NCBI GenBank assembly: GCA_958496175.1
Contig: OY292274.1
Span: forward strand, 4,030,001 to 4,094,000
Reading direction: 5' to 3'
Length of the DNA stretch: 64,000 nucleotides
Source of the DNA: Sisyra terminalis
Taxonomy: Eukaryota; Arthropoda; Insecta; Neuroptera; Sisyridae
Position 1 is the first letter of the stretch. Every line of letters begins with the position of its first letter. The translations under genes and the position numbers were made by a program. The notes below the pieces were generated by a model, which was given only the letters and a program-made list of their open reading frames with translations, did not search any database and was not told the origin of the DNA. Positions 25,200 to 38,659 of the stretch are shown here, piece after piece.

Positions 25200-27535
25200 A
25201 GAGCAGTATTTTTTGTTTTGTAGCTTTTGTGACAGGGTTGTATTCTCTCTCCCTTACTTTTTAAGGTATACAGTGAGATTACAATGCGATTTACATTGGA
25301 GGAGTAGAATGGTGGAATTAAAATTGGTGGGAAGCGATTCTCCAACCTTCGCTTCGTAGACGATACAGCCTCTGTCAAGTTAGCACCCGACTTTTACAAA
25401 TTAAAATTTTAAATATATTTTTAGATTGCCTTTTGTTTGTACTTGATTGAACCGAAAAAAATTTTCGTTTCTACCTCAACCGAAGTTATTAAATTTTTAA
25501 AAATCGATAGTCCCCCATTGCTAGATTTTTCAAAAAAATTAACGGCCATAGATAGGCCTTGACACGTAGAGGATTGTACCGAAAAAAATTTGTTTCTAAC
25601 TTTAACCCAAAAAAAAATTATGAGCGAATTTGTGAATGCACTTATTCCACTGAAAATAGAACTTTCCGGCTACTACGGATTTTCCTTGAGAGATTTTCCA
25701 AATCCAAAGGCTGTATAATCTAGCTATGGAGGCGCTTAGGATTGTACTGAAAAAATTATCCTTCTAATTCTATTCCAACGGTAGTTATAAAGAATTTTGT
25801 ATGAGTAATTAGACTCTTATTACTTCATTGTTGAAATTGCTAAAACGGCCATAACTTTGAATCTATTGAGGTACAAACGATTTTTTTTTACGGATTCTCC
25901 CGGGTGCTGGTCTCTAGTTGATGAAACCATTTGAATTTCCGTTTGTACCTCAACCGGAAAGAAAATAGAGTTTTCCAGCTACTACGGATTTTCCAAATCC
26001 AAAAGTAGTACAATCTAGCTACTGTGCCGCTGAGAATTGTACCGAAAAAATTATCCTTCTAATTCTATTGCAACGGTAGTTATAAAGACTTTTGTATGGG
26101 TAATTAGACTCTCATTACTTTTTTGTTTAAACTGCAATAAAGTAATTTTAGTCTAATTACTCATACAAAATCCTTTATAACTACTGTTGGAATAGAATTA
26201 GAAGGATAATTTTTTCAGTACAATACTAAGCGCCTCCATAGCTAGATTATACAGCCTTTGGATTTGGAAAATCTCTCAAGGAAAATCCGTAGTAGCCGGA
26301 AAATTCTATTTTCAATGGAATAAGTGCATTCACAAATTCGCTCATAATTTTTTTTGGGTTAAAGTTAGAAACAAATTTTTTTCGGTACAATCCTCTACGT
26401 TATGGTCGTTTTTGCTGTTTCAACAATAGAGTAATTAGAATCTTATAACTCATACAAAATCCTTTATAACTACCGTTGGAATAGAATTAGAAGGATAATT
26501 TTTTCGGTACAATCCTCTACGTGTCAAGGCCTATCTATGTCCGTTAATTTTTTTGAAAAATCTAACAGTGGGGGACTATCGATTTTTAAAAATTTCATAA
26601 CTTCGGTTGAGGTAGAAACGAAAATTTTTTCGGTACAATCAAGTACAAACAAAAGGCTATCTAAAATTATATTTAAAATTTTAATTTGTAAAAGTCAGGT
26701 GCTAACTTGACAGAGGTGACGATACAACCATAATTGTGAACAATGAGAAGGAGATTTTGTAATTCATTCGAAGGATTTAAGTCCTGAGCCAAGATTTTGG
26801 TCTAAAAATTAACACCAATAAGACCAAAATAATGATCATTCACCGTGCTATTGAACATCAAAATCAACCGGAAAGAATAGGCCCCTTCTTGGTTGTGGAT
26901 AGCTTTGTTTACTTGGGATCGGTGATATATAAATCCGGATCATGTGAGCACGAAATTAGACGACGCATTGAAGTCGCTAGATCTGCCGTAACACAACTGT
27001 CCAAAATATGGGACGACCGCAACATATTAAAAACTACTAAAATCAGATTGGTTGGTACACTGATTTTTTCTATCTTCTCCTACGCTTCGGAAACGTGGAC
27101 TACCCCTGCAGCTGATCGGTGACGAATTGATACCTTCGAAATGTGGGTCTGGAGGAGAATGCTACGGATCCCATGGATGGCTAAAAGAACTAATGTCTCT
27201 GTCTTGAACGAAGTTAAGTCAGTCCAAAGACTCTCTTCACTGACGTATAGATGAATCCTCAGGTTTTTCGGATATATCGCACACTACGAGACCATGGAAA
27301 AGCTAATGGTACAAGGATGGCCTGAAGGGAAAAGAAAACGAGGGCGATCACCGACCCGTTAGACGGAAGTGGTGGAAAAGCTCGTTGATACGAGTTTCGC
27401 GTCCGCAACGCGACAAGCAAAGGAGCGTAATCGCCGGAGAAGGACGTAATCCAGCAGGTTCTGAGAAACCTGGAACTCCCCGCGTGACAGCTATTGTTTA
27501 ATCGCCATACATCGGCAGTGATGTTGGATTAAGAA
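25200..27535 (+). pseudogene. LINE reverse transcriptase pseudogene split by a foldback
   Basis: Left of the insertion, frames read QGCILSPLLF, a stop-containing MRFTLEE-NGGIKIGGKRF and SNLRFVDDT, which is the catalytic F/Y-x-DD box. Right of the insertion the frame resumes as TTIIVNNEKEIL, then QDFGLKINTNKTKIMII. A long stop-free stretch (26832-27119) follows with VDSFVYLGSVIY and CEHEIRRRIEVA, and then FEMWVWRRMLRIPWMAKRTN, KRKRGRSPTR and a GATTAAGAAGAAGA 3' end at about 27535. This is the C-terminal half of a non-LTR endonuclease/RT protein common in arthropods, RTE-like in my judgement, though the clade is uncertain. Several stops and a frameshift show it was decaying. The endonuclease and N-terminal RT are not recognisable upstream. 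Confidence 0.85.
25368..26717. mobile_element. Foldback element, 1350 bp, 9-bp target duplication
   Basis: The termini GCCTCTGTCAAGTTAGCACC and GGTGCTAACTTGACAGAGG are inverted. Arms of several hundred bp carry matching blocks such as CGGTACAATC, TAGATTATACAGCC and CTACTACGGATTTTCC. The target duplication GACGATACA is perfect (25359-25367 and 26718-26726). It interrupts an RT reading frame exactly at the DD codons. Long arms and a 9-bp duplication fit a Mutator-like (MULE) non-autonomous element; that assignment is inference. Confidence 0.88.
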
Positions 27536-27540
27536 GAAGA

Positions 27541-28692
27541 TCTTTTGTATTTTTTGATAAGGTGTGGCACAAAGAATTGCTCGAAAAACTGAGAATTGGT
27601 GTATCAAGAGACCACTGTAAGATTATTGAATCCTACCTAAAAGAAAGGACTTTCCAAGTCAAGCAGGCAGAGGCAATAAGTGGTTTGAAGTAAATTAGAA
27701 CTGGTGTGCCACAAGGAAGTATTCTTGGACCCCTGCTGTATCTAGTATACACGGCTGATCTTCCGACTATCGAGTGAGTAATCACGACTACTTATGCTGA
27801 CGACACTGCACTGATGTCAGTAGGAAATGATCTTGCTGAGGCTTCTAACAAACTCCAGCGCGCACTAATTGAGTATTGCAGGTGGGCTGACAAGTGGAAA
27901 ATAACTATTAACGAAAAGAAATCAGTCCATGTTACTTTCACTACCCGAAAACAGTACTGCCCACCAGTAATGCTCAATAATACAGAGGTACCCCAAATGG
28001 ATCATGTCAAGTATTTAGGAACGTATCTGGATAGATGGTTAACTTGGAAAAAACACATAAAAGAAAAAAGACAGCAGCTTAACAAGAAATACGGAAAATT
28101 GTATTCCCTGATTGGTCACAAGCCACAGTTTACCATAGAAAACAAAATGGTTCTGTATGAATCAATAATAAAACCAATTTGGTCCTATGGAGTGGAACTT
28201 TAGGGCACAACATCCAACTCAAACGTGGAAATAATACAAAGATTTCAATCCAAAGTTCTGCGGACAATAATCGGTGCTCCATGGTACATAAATAATGTAA
28301 GAATCCACGACGACCCACAGATGGAACATGTGAAGGTCGTGATCACTTGAAGAATGCGGGTCTATCAAACTAGACTAAATGATCATTCAAACCACCTTGC
28401 CTTAAATCTGTTTAATAACAGTGCGGATATTGAGCGTCTCAAATGAGTGTCGATACTTGACTTGACTGCCGATTTTAGTGATAATGGTTGTTAGTGTTAT
28501 TATATTTAAGAATACTTATTATACTATAATTATATTTAGAATATTATTAGTGTTGTTTTGCTATAATTTTTATTGTTAATTGTGTCATTGGACACAACTT
28601 ACCCACGAGTATTGTAAGTGTGACATATTGCAATTATTGCCAAGAGGCAGATGGTGCAAATACAAAATTTGTAAATAAAAAGAAAAAAAAAA
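27541..28692 (+). pseudogene. Jockey-like LINE, 5'-truncated, with 3' UTR and poly(A)
   Basis: It opens within RT motif A (FDKVWHKELLEKL), followed by YLKERTFQVK, a stop, RTGVPQGSILGPLLYLVYTADLP, a stop, then an intact TTYADDTALMS box and a long open stretch (27814-28200) with WADKWKITINEKKSVHVTF. The thumb region ends with ENKMVLYESIIKPIWSYGVE-GTTSNSNVEIIQRFQ and a VLRTIIGAPWYINNVRIH block. Stops at 27690, 27778 and 28201 rule out function. A non-coding 3' region ends in an A-rich tail at 28670-28692. It directly abuts the 3' end of the preceding LINE, so one inserted at the other's edge. Confidence 0.85.
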
Positions 28693-29689
28693 CTTTTGTA
28701 CGTGTAACCATAAGAGATTTGTAAATTTAAAATAAGCTCAAAACTTACTTTGCATACCATATAATAAATTGATAGTACATCGTATTGAATTTTTGGTAAA
28801 TTGTTGAACAAATAAAACATATTTTGCTTTTTTATTTATTTTTATAAATGTTTGTCTGTTGTCTAAGGAAAGGTTTTATAGTTTATTATTCAGAAATAAA
28901 TGAATATTGCAATGAAAACAATGAATTATGAACGTAAATAATTGATTTACCTACTTCAAGATGTACAGAGATAGGACGGACCAGAATTAAATTTGACCTA
29001 CTAACCCGTAACAAGGATTGAAACAAAAAAGTTTGTTATCATTAAAATGATTGTATTAAATTAAAATAAAAATTCCATTTTTAATAGTTTGAGTTGAAAA
29101 TTCAAGCATTCATATTATATATTCATTAGTTCATTGTAATTCATTGCATCAGCATTGCGACAAATTTAATTTATTGAGGATTCCCAAAAAAAAAAAATCC
29201 ATTTTGTTCTAAAAATGATAAGAAGATTAAGTAAAACTTTGGGTTTTTAGGAAGGTTGTTGGTACTTTTGCAAATTATTGTCACCATGATGCTACTGACG
29301 TCAACATAACAGACGTGGCAACAAAAATAAAACACACACAAATGGAAATTCATTGCAAATCTATATTTTGTTCATGGCAAATGTAGGTCAATATATTTTA
29401 TTCGGCGCTACTTCAATTCTATTTTAATTGCAGTATTGATAAAAGTGCATAAGAAACAAAAAATATTATTGGCTTTAATTGAAAATTATAGTTTTGTTTT
29501 GCTAGTTTTTAAATCATAATCACTATATTTAAAAACTTTAAATCATAAAAGAATGATTCATGTGTGAATCCCTAAAACAAGGATTGGGCAATAAGCTTTT
29601 GCCCGTGAAAAAAATAATATTTTGAAAAAGTATAGCCTATAGTATAGTCTGATGGTCAGACCTTTGAAAACTTCTCTAAATAACACTAA

Positions 29690-31500
29690 CTCAACATCTT
29701 ATTTTGTATTCTATTTTTAAGTCAATTCGTGAATAAATCGACCATTACTATTATAATATGTAGCGACAAAAGATTAATTGATTGCCAGAATTGAATTACA
29801 CCAGCACACAAAAGAAAAAAGTGCTCTGTACTTTTGACCGGACCTACATAAATCTACGTATTTTGACCCCCTGAACACGAATCCGAGGTCGGTTTGACCC
29901 GTACACCCTCAAAAATTCGAGAAAACTTTAAAAAACCGAAAAAAATGGTTAAAATCGGCAGTTTTGGGGACATAAAATCTTTTTTGAACTAAACCGAGCA
30001 TGATTTTCATGTTTTTCGATCCGCAGAATACAAATTCGAAGTTTATGTAGACCATAAGTCGTTTTTATTGTAAGAAAATTGCAAAAACCTTTAAAAATTG
30101 TAAAAAATTGCGGCTATTGTTTCTTCGGCTATTGTCCTACAATTCGAGATTATATGATGAAAATAAACTTTTAAATCTCTACAAAGGATATTTTGCATAC
30201 TATTCTATTTCTGGAATATGATTTCGAAGGTTATTTGGATAACCGCGATTTTGTTATTTCTATAGATTTTTTACGATTAACAATTTTTTTTTTTAATTCC
30301 GGATCAATGAACTTCAAATTTATACTCAACAGATTTGCCAACATGTCAAATTTATTATGATTTCATTAAAAATTTGATATTTATCACAAGAACTTTGATT
30401 TTTCTGAAATTTTCAGGGTTTTTTGCTATTTAAATGGATTTCTAAGAATGGCTGGACCGAATACTTTCAAGATTTATATTATGCGGATTAGAAAACATGA
30501 AAATCACGATTAATCTAGCTCCTTAGAATTTTTGTACACAATTACTGCAATTTCTCGCAATTTTCAAAGATTTTTTGCAATTTTCTTACAATTAAAATTG
30601 CTTATGATCTAAATGAACTTCGAATTTGTATTCAGCGGGTCAAAAAACATGAAAATCATGCTCGGTTTAGTTCAAAAAAAATTTTATGTCACCAAACTGC
30701 CGATTTTAACCATTTTTTTCGGTTTTTTAAAGTTTTCTCGAATTTTTGAGGGTGTACGGGTCAAACCGACCCCGGATTCGTGTTCAGGGGGTCAAAATAC
30801 GTAGATTTATGTAGGTCCGGTAAAAAGTACAGAGCACTTTTTTCTTTTGTGTGCCGGTGTTATTAACAAATTCGCGAATGGAAAAAGATTACGCATGTTT
30901 GAAAAAAACAAAGAAGGGAATGGGATGTTACTAGAGAGTTTTCGCTGGCCTCCATCTTTACTACCACATCTTTGGGATAATTCTTCAGTTGAATATATTA
31001 TTTTGTGTATTGACGGGAAATATGTTTTACCTAAAGAGGATTGATTTGGAAATTTCCGCAAAAATGATAAATTTACTAGCAATAATATGAAAAACAAGAA
31101 GTAATTATTTCCGTATAGGTACAATATACCAGTATTGTTTAATAGTTTATTTTGGCCTTTTATTTTATTTTTAAGTATAAAATCATGAACTATATTCTTT
31201 CCTTTTGATATTTCGAGAAAATGTGTATTTCTTTCAATTTCAATTATGACAGGTTCAAAAACGTGGTGAAAATAACGTTATTTTGTAGACGAGTAAATAA
31301 GATGCATACAAATACCAATTTGATCAAAATTTGCCTCATGCATTCCTACCAATCCAGTTCTAGTACATACTTGTTTATTTTATACTTTAACCAACAATAG
31401 CTGAAAAACATCTAAAAGAAAAGTATTTTTTTGAAATTATTCAATACAATATTTAAAATAATGCAAAATGGCAAATTATTGACTGGTAGCTTTAAATATG
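29690..31500. repeat. Dispersed repeat family R3, copy 1 (split by foldback)
   Basis: The sequence flanking 29799-30859 matches 35380-36240 and 55240-57060 block by block, for example AACAAATTCGCGAATGGAAA, ATCTTTGGGA(T/C)AATTCTTCAGTTGA and GGTATAAAATCATGAA. The nature of the family is unknown. It has no protein similarity I recognise. Confidence 0.65.
29799..30859. mobile_element. Foldback element, 1061 bp, TTA target duplication
   Basis: The ends CACCAGCACACAAAAG and CTTTTGTGTGCCGGTG are inverted. Arms of about 320 bp share GGACCTACATAAATCTACG, AAACCGAGCATGATTTTCAT and similar blocks. It is flanked by TTA on both sides (29796-29798, 30860-30862). A related copy near 35480 holds the uninterrupted site, GAATTATTAACAAATTCGCG, confirming the insertion point. 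A 3-bp TTA duplication fits PIF/Harbinger or CACTA-type transposons; I cannot choose between them. Confidence 0.88.
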
Positions 31501-34500
31501 TAGTTCAGGAATTTGGAACCAGTTTGAGGTATTTATTATTTGTTGTCAATTGTACTTACATTGAAAACTGTTTCCGAATCCATAAATGACATCTTAGAAT
31601 CTGCTTTTTGCCACATTTTGGCCTTCAAGCTTTTACTATGTAAAATCATATTACCAGTTGAGAGCAGATAGAATATATAGAATAGGTTGTTTACAATTCC
31701 TTGCCAGCTTGGAATTAAACCAGTTTTGCTCACAATATTGATAATTATGGAACAAAGGTTGATAAAGTTGAACGTAAATATTTGTCTACCTGAATTCTAT
31801 CGTACAATTCAAGTACAGGTTCATCGATTTTGATAATATTTTGTTTTTGTTAAAAAAAAAGTATAAAAAAGGTCACAAACTGATCTAACCTATATAATTG
31901 TACCAATATTTTATTCTGATATCATTAATGGCTCCAATTTAAAGACAACTTTACAAATTTGAAAGAAATTGTGTTATCAGGTTCAACTAATTTTTCTTCA
32001 GAAGAAAAGGTTGCCTACTTACGTTTAATTATTAATAATAAAAGTAGTGAAGAGGCCGATTAAAATAAATAAATGGGCACCCATTAATTGGATATAAATT
32101 GAACCCTTCAATTAAATGTTATTTTTTAAGATATTGAAAAATCAGCATACTTGAAATCAGGGATGACCAACCCAAATGATATTGCGAGCTACTTCGGAAA
32201 TGCATCACAACTTTTAAAGTTACATCTCAAATTCTCCATGCTAAATTTAGCACACTGTAAAATTTCTAATATATATTGATTATCACCACTTTGGTCATTA
32301 TAAAAGTGTATACATTTTATAACATTCTGATGCATCTTGCGGGTTGAAAAAAATGCCAAGGGTGCCTTTTGCGATCCGCGGGTTGGCCACCTCTGACAAC
32401 CTCTGATTTAAAAAAAATAAATAATCTATCGTTTATCTACACTGTAAAAAAATTAATTCTGAGGTCGAATTCCTTAGGAGTTTGACTAATTTACCTTCAG
32501 TGAAATCTATTTTGAAATCTATTTCATTAATTTTATTAGAAATTATATTGAAGTTTTGAAACGACCGCGCTCCGACCTAGGCCGTTGAAGTGAAAATTTT
32601 GTGATTTTTAGAGGTAGAGTCAATTTTCTCAAAACGTAATTGATAAATGTTTATCTTGAAGGTAAGTTATAATTGGTACTGCAAGGGATGCTAAAGGGTT
32701 GACAAAGGAGATGATTCTAAGAATTCACAAGCTTGTTTTTCCTAAATTCAATTTATTTATTTACAACCATGCACAACCATAGGATGGCAGGACAACATCT
32801 GCCGGGTTCAGCTATAGTAACCAATAATTTTTTTCTTTTCTTATGCACTTTTATCTGTACTGCGATGAACGTAGAATTAAAGTGGTGCCGAATAAAACAT
32901 ATTGACCTATATCTGCTGTGAACAAAATATAGATTTGCTATGTATTTCCATTTTTATATGTTGCATTATTGTTGAACGTCTTTTATATTGACGTCAGTTG
33001 CATCATTCTGATAATACTTTACAAAAGTAACAAAAAAAAAAGCAATGAATTTTTTTTAATAATATAAAATGATTATTTACTATCCTTTCAAGGATAGTAA
33101 TAACCATTTCTATATATATTCTAAACAAAAAGTTAGAGGTCATTACGTACAACTATGAAATTGGCCAATTTTTCACTTTGGATGGATAACAATTTAAGTC
33201 GGTAATTAAAAAAAAAAATGACGGTGGATTAGCAATTCAAGTACACCAAAGATTACCTCTACATCATTTTATTGACAATCTGGGACAAAAATCAATCGTA
33301 AATTTCATGTGGAATAACTCTATATTGTATAAATTGGTATTAATTTTAAATCGATATTAATTGGGATTATTAAATGGATTAGTGAAGTCATTGGTGATGG
33401 ATTTAAATCGTTTCTAGTTTATGTGGCAAAGCTAGTCAATTTTTTTTTATATCGTAAAATGAGTTTTCCACAAAAATTAAGTATATTTTATAGAACGTCA
33501 TCCGTGTTAGAAGACCAAAAGTAAGAAGACCAGCTTATTACATTGATTTTTATCAACTTGAGTATATTTTCATTGCACGAATTGTGAACTTTATATCTGT
33601 ATCTACGACAAAACTAGTGGTTTGTTAATCCGAACACGTTTAATTCGATCGAATTCCACCAAAAACTCATATGTGAGTTGTCTTCTTTTCTTTCTACGTA
33701 CGTTTTTCGAATGAAAAATTTAATAATCATATTAAAGAATCATTTCACCTAAACTTTATTATAATTCACATTCTCATTGCGATTTTTCGCAGAGAACCCA
33801 AACTCTAAAACTTTAATATCAATTTGTCTGCATTAATTCGCTTTGTTTCATTTGTTCAGAGGTAAACTTTTCGCTAGAAGAGAATAATAATGTAACAGAT
33901 ATGTTGCATATAAATTAGTTAATACAAGAGTCAATATTAATTATAAAAACAATTGTTTCCACTTCAGCTGGAAACTCAAATGTGTACTTTAAGACAGCAA
34001 ATAGGAAAACCACATTCATCAAACAGTAAATATATTACAATTAAACAAACAAGCTTTTCAAATGCAAGTTGACCGCAGTTTACACAGGTTTACGAGTTAT
34101 AAAAAAAACGTTTTTTGCTTTAATTTTCCAAACACGTTCGGAATGTAAATCAAATCAAATTTTAAAAACGTACTTGTAGAAAACACTGTTTATAAACAAA
34201 TTAGGTTTTAAATGTTTACAAAAAAAAAAAGAAAGTTTTTCGATGAAATGGATCGCTGTAGATGTAAGAAATAATATTGTGAGCGATAAATGCAATAAAA
34301 CTTAATTGTTTGTTCGCAGAACAATTTTTTGAAGTTATACTTCTATACCGGCGTTATGAAAAAAAATATTCATCGACGTAACAGTATGAAGTTGCTCACA
34401 TACGGTTATCGAGAAAATTCAATCGGGCAAAATCTGGCAGATTTTTGGGAGCGATTTGGTAGTACGAAAAAATCTAGTCAAGTCGATTGTAACTATATCG

Positions 34501-35379
34501 CGAAATTTTTAAAACAGTGTTATAATCTCTAGAACTGTAAATACAGGAATTCATGACTTGTACATTGTTTAAATTCATTTTTGTCTAGCACGTTGCGTTT
34601 TAAAATTATATTACATGTTTTATTAAAAATGAGAATGGGTACAAAAGTAACATAGCACCTAGGAACAAAAGTAATATGCAACTTTTGTCCTCGTAATGAT
34701 TTTATTACTAACATCATATTTTTATGGATATCTACTTCAATAGAATGGTTTTCGATACATTTCCGTGTCGGTAGTTCTTCATGCAATAGTTCTTATACGT
34801 TGTCGCGGCATTCTATTGATTCATTTCCTTAAAATATATATTTCTTGAGTATTTAAAACGTTGAATTTGGTTTATATCATTAATATAAAGTCTTTAAATA
34901 AGTAATTTGTTGATTTAACTTGTACTATTGTTTTCATTAGCAACCCTTAGCAGTCTTGTTACTTTCGACAACTGAGAATTTTTTTTAAATTTATGTTATT
35001 CATATAAAACACACCATAATTTAATAAATCAAGTTACTATTGTGAAGAACATAAACTAAATTTATATTCATTTAATGGCAATAATAACACCCAGTCAGAA
35101 ATCACGGTAAAAGTACAAACTGTTACTTTTGTACCCGGTCTCCCCTATACATACGATTTTATAAATATTTTAAGTTGTAGTTTATATACTATATTATAAA
35201 GTTTATTTAACCTTAATATAATATAAACAAAATAGGTTTAAGTTAAAGTATTAGTGAATTGATGTCTTAACAAATGTACAAAGTTAAAATATGTAAAATA
35301 TAAGTAATTGGGAAGAAGAACGATAATATTTTATAAAAGCATGGGTACAAGTAGCTTTTGTACATACCACAAACTCGAC

Positions 35380-37440
35380 GTCTTATTTTCAATTATGTTT
35401 TAATTCAATTCTCGAATAATTCGACCCTTATTAATATTTAGCGACAAGAGATAAGTTATTAGCCAAAATTGAATTATTAACAAATTCGCGAATGGAAAAA
35501 AATTACGAACATTTGAAAAAATAAAGTAGAGAATGAAATGTTACCAGAGAGTGACTGTTGAAACTACTTGTACCAAATCATGAACATTTGATATAAATAG
35601 AAATTAGATTTTATGTAATAAGTGTACCTATTAGAACACAAATGTTATTTTTTTATATTATGTGTTAAACTAAAACCATTTTCCTCGTTTTTAATTATAT
35701 ATGATTTTAAATTCACCGACTTCCACCTCTACTATCATATCTTTGGGACAATTCTTCAGTTGAGTATATTACTTTGTACATTAACGGCAAATATGTTTTA
35801 TCTTAAGAGAATTGCTTTGGAAACTTCTGCAAAAATGATAAAGTTATTAGCAATAATACGAAAACCATGAAGTAATTATTTCCGTTTTCAGTATACCACT
35901 ATCGTTAAATAGTTAACTTTAGCCTTTTATTTTCTTTTTAGGTATAAAATCATGAATTACCTATACCCATTTCTTTTGATATTTCGAGTAAATAATTTTT
36001 TCTTTTAATTTAAAATTGGACAGATCCCAAACCGTGGTAAAATTAATGTTATTTTGCAAACGAGTAAATAAGATGCAACAAAATACAAAATTTGCCCCAT
36101 GTATTCTTTCCAACCTATTTCAGGTACCTTCTTGTCTGTTCTATACTTTAACCCACAATAGTTTAAATACATCTAAAGGAAAGGTATTTTTTGAAATTAT
36201 TCAATACAATATTTAAAATAATGCAAGGAATGTTGATTGATCCATTATATTATCCTATATTTGAATAAAAAATCAGTGTCAATACATAGATATAAATGGG
36301 TAAGTTAAATATACAATTACTATAGTACTAATTTAATTTTTCCTACGTTCCTATTTATACATCTTGAAGGTACACACAATTGACCATTTAGGGAAACTGT
36401 ATGCACTTAATTATTTAATCATATGCATGATTTAATTTAATCATATTTAAGCATATGCATGATAGTTTATGAATACAATCCTGTTCTATATGGTAAATGT
36501 TTTAAATACATTTTTTGAAATATGTGACCCTTTCTGTATTGACATACTGTTATTTTATATATGTAAGATACAAATTTGTATAAGTAGTTAATTATTTATT
36601 ATATTATGTAGTATTATACAATATGTAATGTATGTTATAAACAGCCAATTGGATTCATATCTCTTTTAGCGATATTAATTGCTTACAACGTTGCATTTTT
36701 TACAATGTTTTTAAATTAATTCGCAAGTAAATCAAACCGCAATGCCAATTTATTCACAGAAGAGCCAATTATACAATATTAGAATTGAATTAAAAAAAAA
36801 ATCGCGAATTGAATGAAAAAAAATCAGAAAATGCATCGTTGCCAGATACTGATGTCACTAAACGGGACATGAGTCGTCAATTATTTCTATTATATTCTAT
36901 AATCCTAATAAAATAATAAATAATTTAAATAAAATAATAAATATTCTATAATCTATTATTTGAAAATAGTAACATTCTGGAAAATATCCATAGCTCAACA
37001 CGGACAAAACTGATAAATAGTAAAAACTGACAACTAAATGAAAACGAAATGACAGTTGAAACCAACGACAACAAACAATTAGTTCAAAATTGAGACAATA
37101 ATAATAACCTATGTTGGTGTAACATTCACATGCAAGTGCTTATATTCTTTGTTCTCTGGCTGAGCTACCATATATACGTTTGTCTATTATATTGATATAA
37201 AAAGAAAAATTTATGTTTATAATTATATAATATTTTAGTTATCTTAAACTACTGAAAACTGATGTGCCATTTCGAGCACTTCAGAATGATGCTATGGCAG
37301 TGGATTAAAAAAAAATTAATACGCCAAATAAGTATAACTTCCATGCACGTTCATAAGTACACTCCTTTTCTTCATAACGCCGGTAAAGAAGTATAACTTC
37401 AAAAAGACAGTCCATGTCAAGGTTTATAAATTACACAGGT
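35380..37440. repeat. Dispersed repeat family R3, copy 2
   Basis: It aligns with copies at 29690-31500 and 55240-58620. It holds the uninterrupted versions of three insertion sites: near 35480 for the TTA foldback, near 35965 for the family B Helitron, and near 37293 for the 9-bp foldback. A small hairpin (36680-36850) sits inside. Frames at 35622-35870 and 36016-36216 are chance. Confidence 0.65.
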
Positions 37441-37574
37441 TGCCCCATTAGAAAAAAAAATGACGTCATACGAAGAATTTTAAAATTTGAATCAGTCTGA
37501 AGATGTGTACGAATTTCTTCTGGATACGTCACGTGTCGCATGAGGCCACCTGTGTATTTTATAAACCTTGAGTC

Positions 37575-37895
37575 TACTAGACAATAGTGCTACCTGCCAG
37601 TAATACTCAATTATATCGAGGAACTCCAAATAGATCTCATAAAAGATTTGGAAATGTACCTGGATAGACGGTTAACGTGGAAAAAACATATTAATGAAAA
37701 ACAAAACCACCTTAACTAGAAATTTAACCATAGAAAAGAAGTTAGTTCCTTACAAATCAATAATGAAATAAATTGGGACCTGCGGTGTGGAACTTTCTGA
37801 CACAACATCCTCCTCAAACGTGGAAATAATTCAATAATTCAAAGATTCTAGTTTCAGGTTCTGCGGACAATAATTGGTGTATCATGGTACATATT
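37575..37895 (+). pseudogene. Jockey-like LINE fragment, highly decayed
   Basis: Short frame-shifted pieces read MYLDRRLTWKKHINEKQ and VLRTIIGVSWYI, with nucleotide phrases matching 28025-28290. It is the thumb region of the same family as 27541-28692, with many stops and indels. Confidence 0.7.
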
Positions 37896-38659
37896 AAAAT
37901 TTCTGATTTCTTCCAACATATACCATAGTGTTTCAAGCACTAAATTTATTTTGGAATTTACATCCAATATTCACTAGTTTTATCGAAAATATATTGAAAC
38001 TAGACAGTGTATGTTTAAAATCAATCAATGTGGAAATTAATTAACCTACTTGTCATTATTAATTAGTTCTTCAGTCCTTCATAACTAGTTATCAATTTTA
38101 ATGAAGAGTTTAATTACATGTCTAAGCATAAATATTAATTTTATACTAATTGAAATCGCTTTGAAGTACCTGTATAAAAATTGATCATAGTTTTTGATGG
38201 AAAAAGTAATAACATTTTTCTTTTAATTAGACAAATTAATTTTATATATTTTTTTTAGCATCGTTTAATCTGATGTCAAATTCAGGTTTAATTACTTATA
38301 TTGCAAAAAGGGAAAATTTATTAATGTAATGAGTTATTAACAGTTCGTAAACTTTGAACTGAATATACGGCAATATTGGAAATGCCAGAAAAATATCAGT
38401 TTTTTTTTATTCCTTTAGAGATATTAGATTAAAAGAACTACATGCAATGTAAAAAAATTAAAATTTAAAATTCAAAATTACGTTTCATTTAGTTCAGTTA
38501 CTCAAATTACATGTCTACGATTATTCAATGATTGAAATAGTGGGTACAGCAACCAAAATATAGGTGAAAAATGAGATTATTAGTTCCGTATCTTACATAA
38601 AAACAATAAAGTGAAGTAAAAATATTAGAGATGTTATAGGTATAAGGGATGTTTTAATA

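Noticed and set aside
25019..25378. 119-codon minus-strand open frame
   Set aside because: It is antisense to the LINE RT reading QGCILSPLLF and LRFVDDT on the plus strand.
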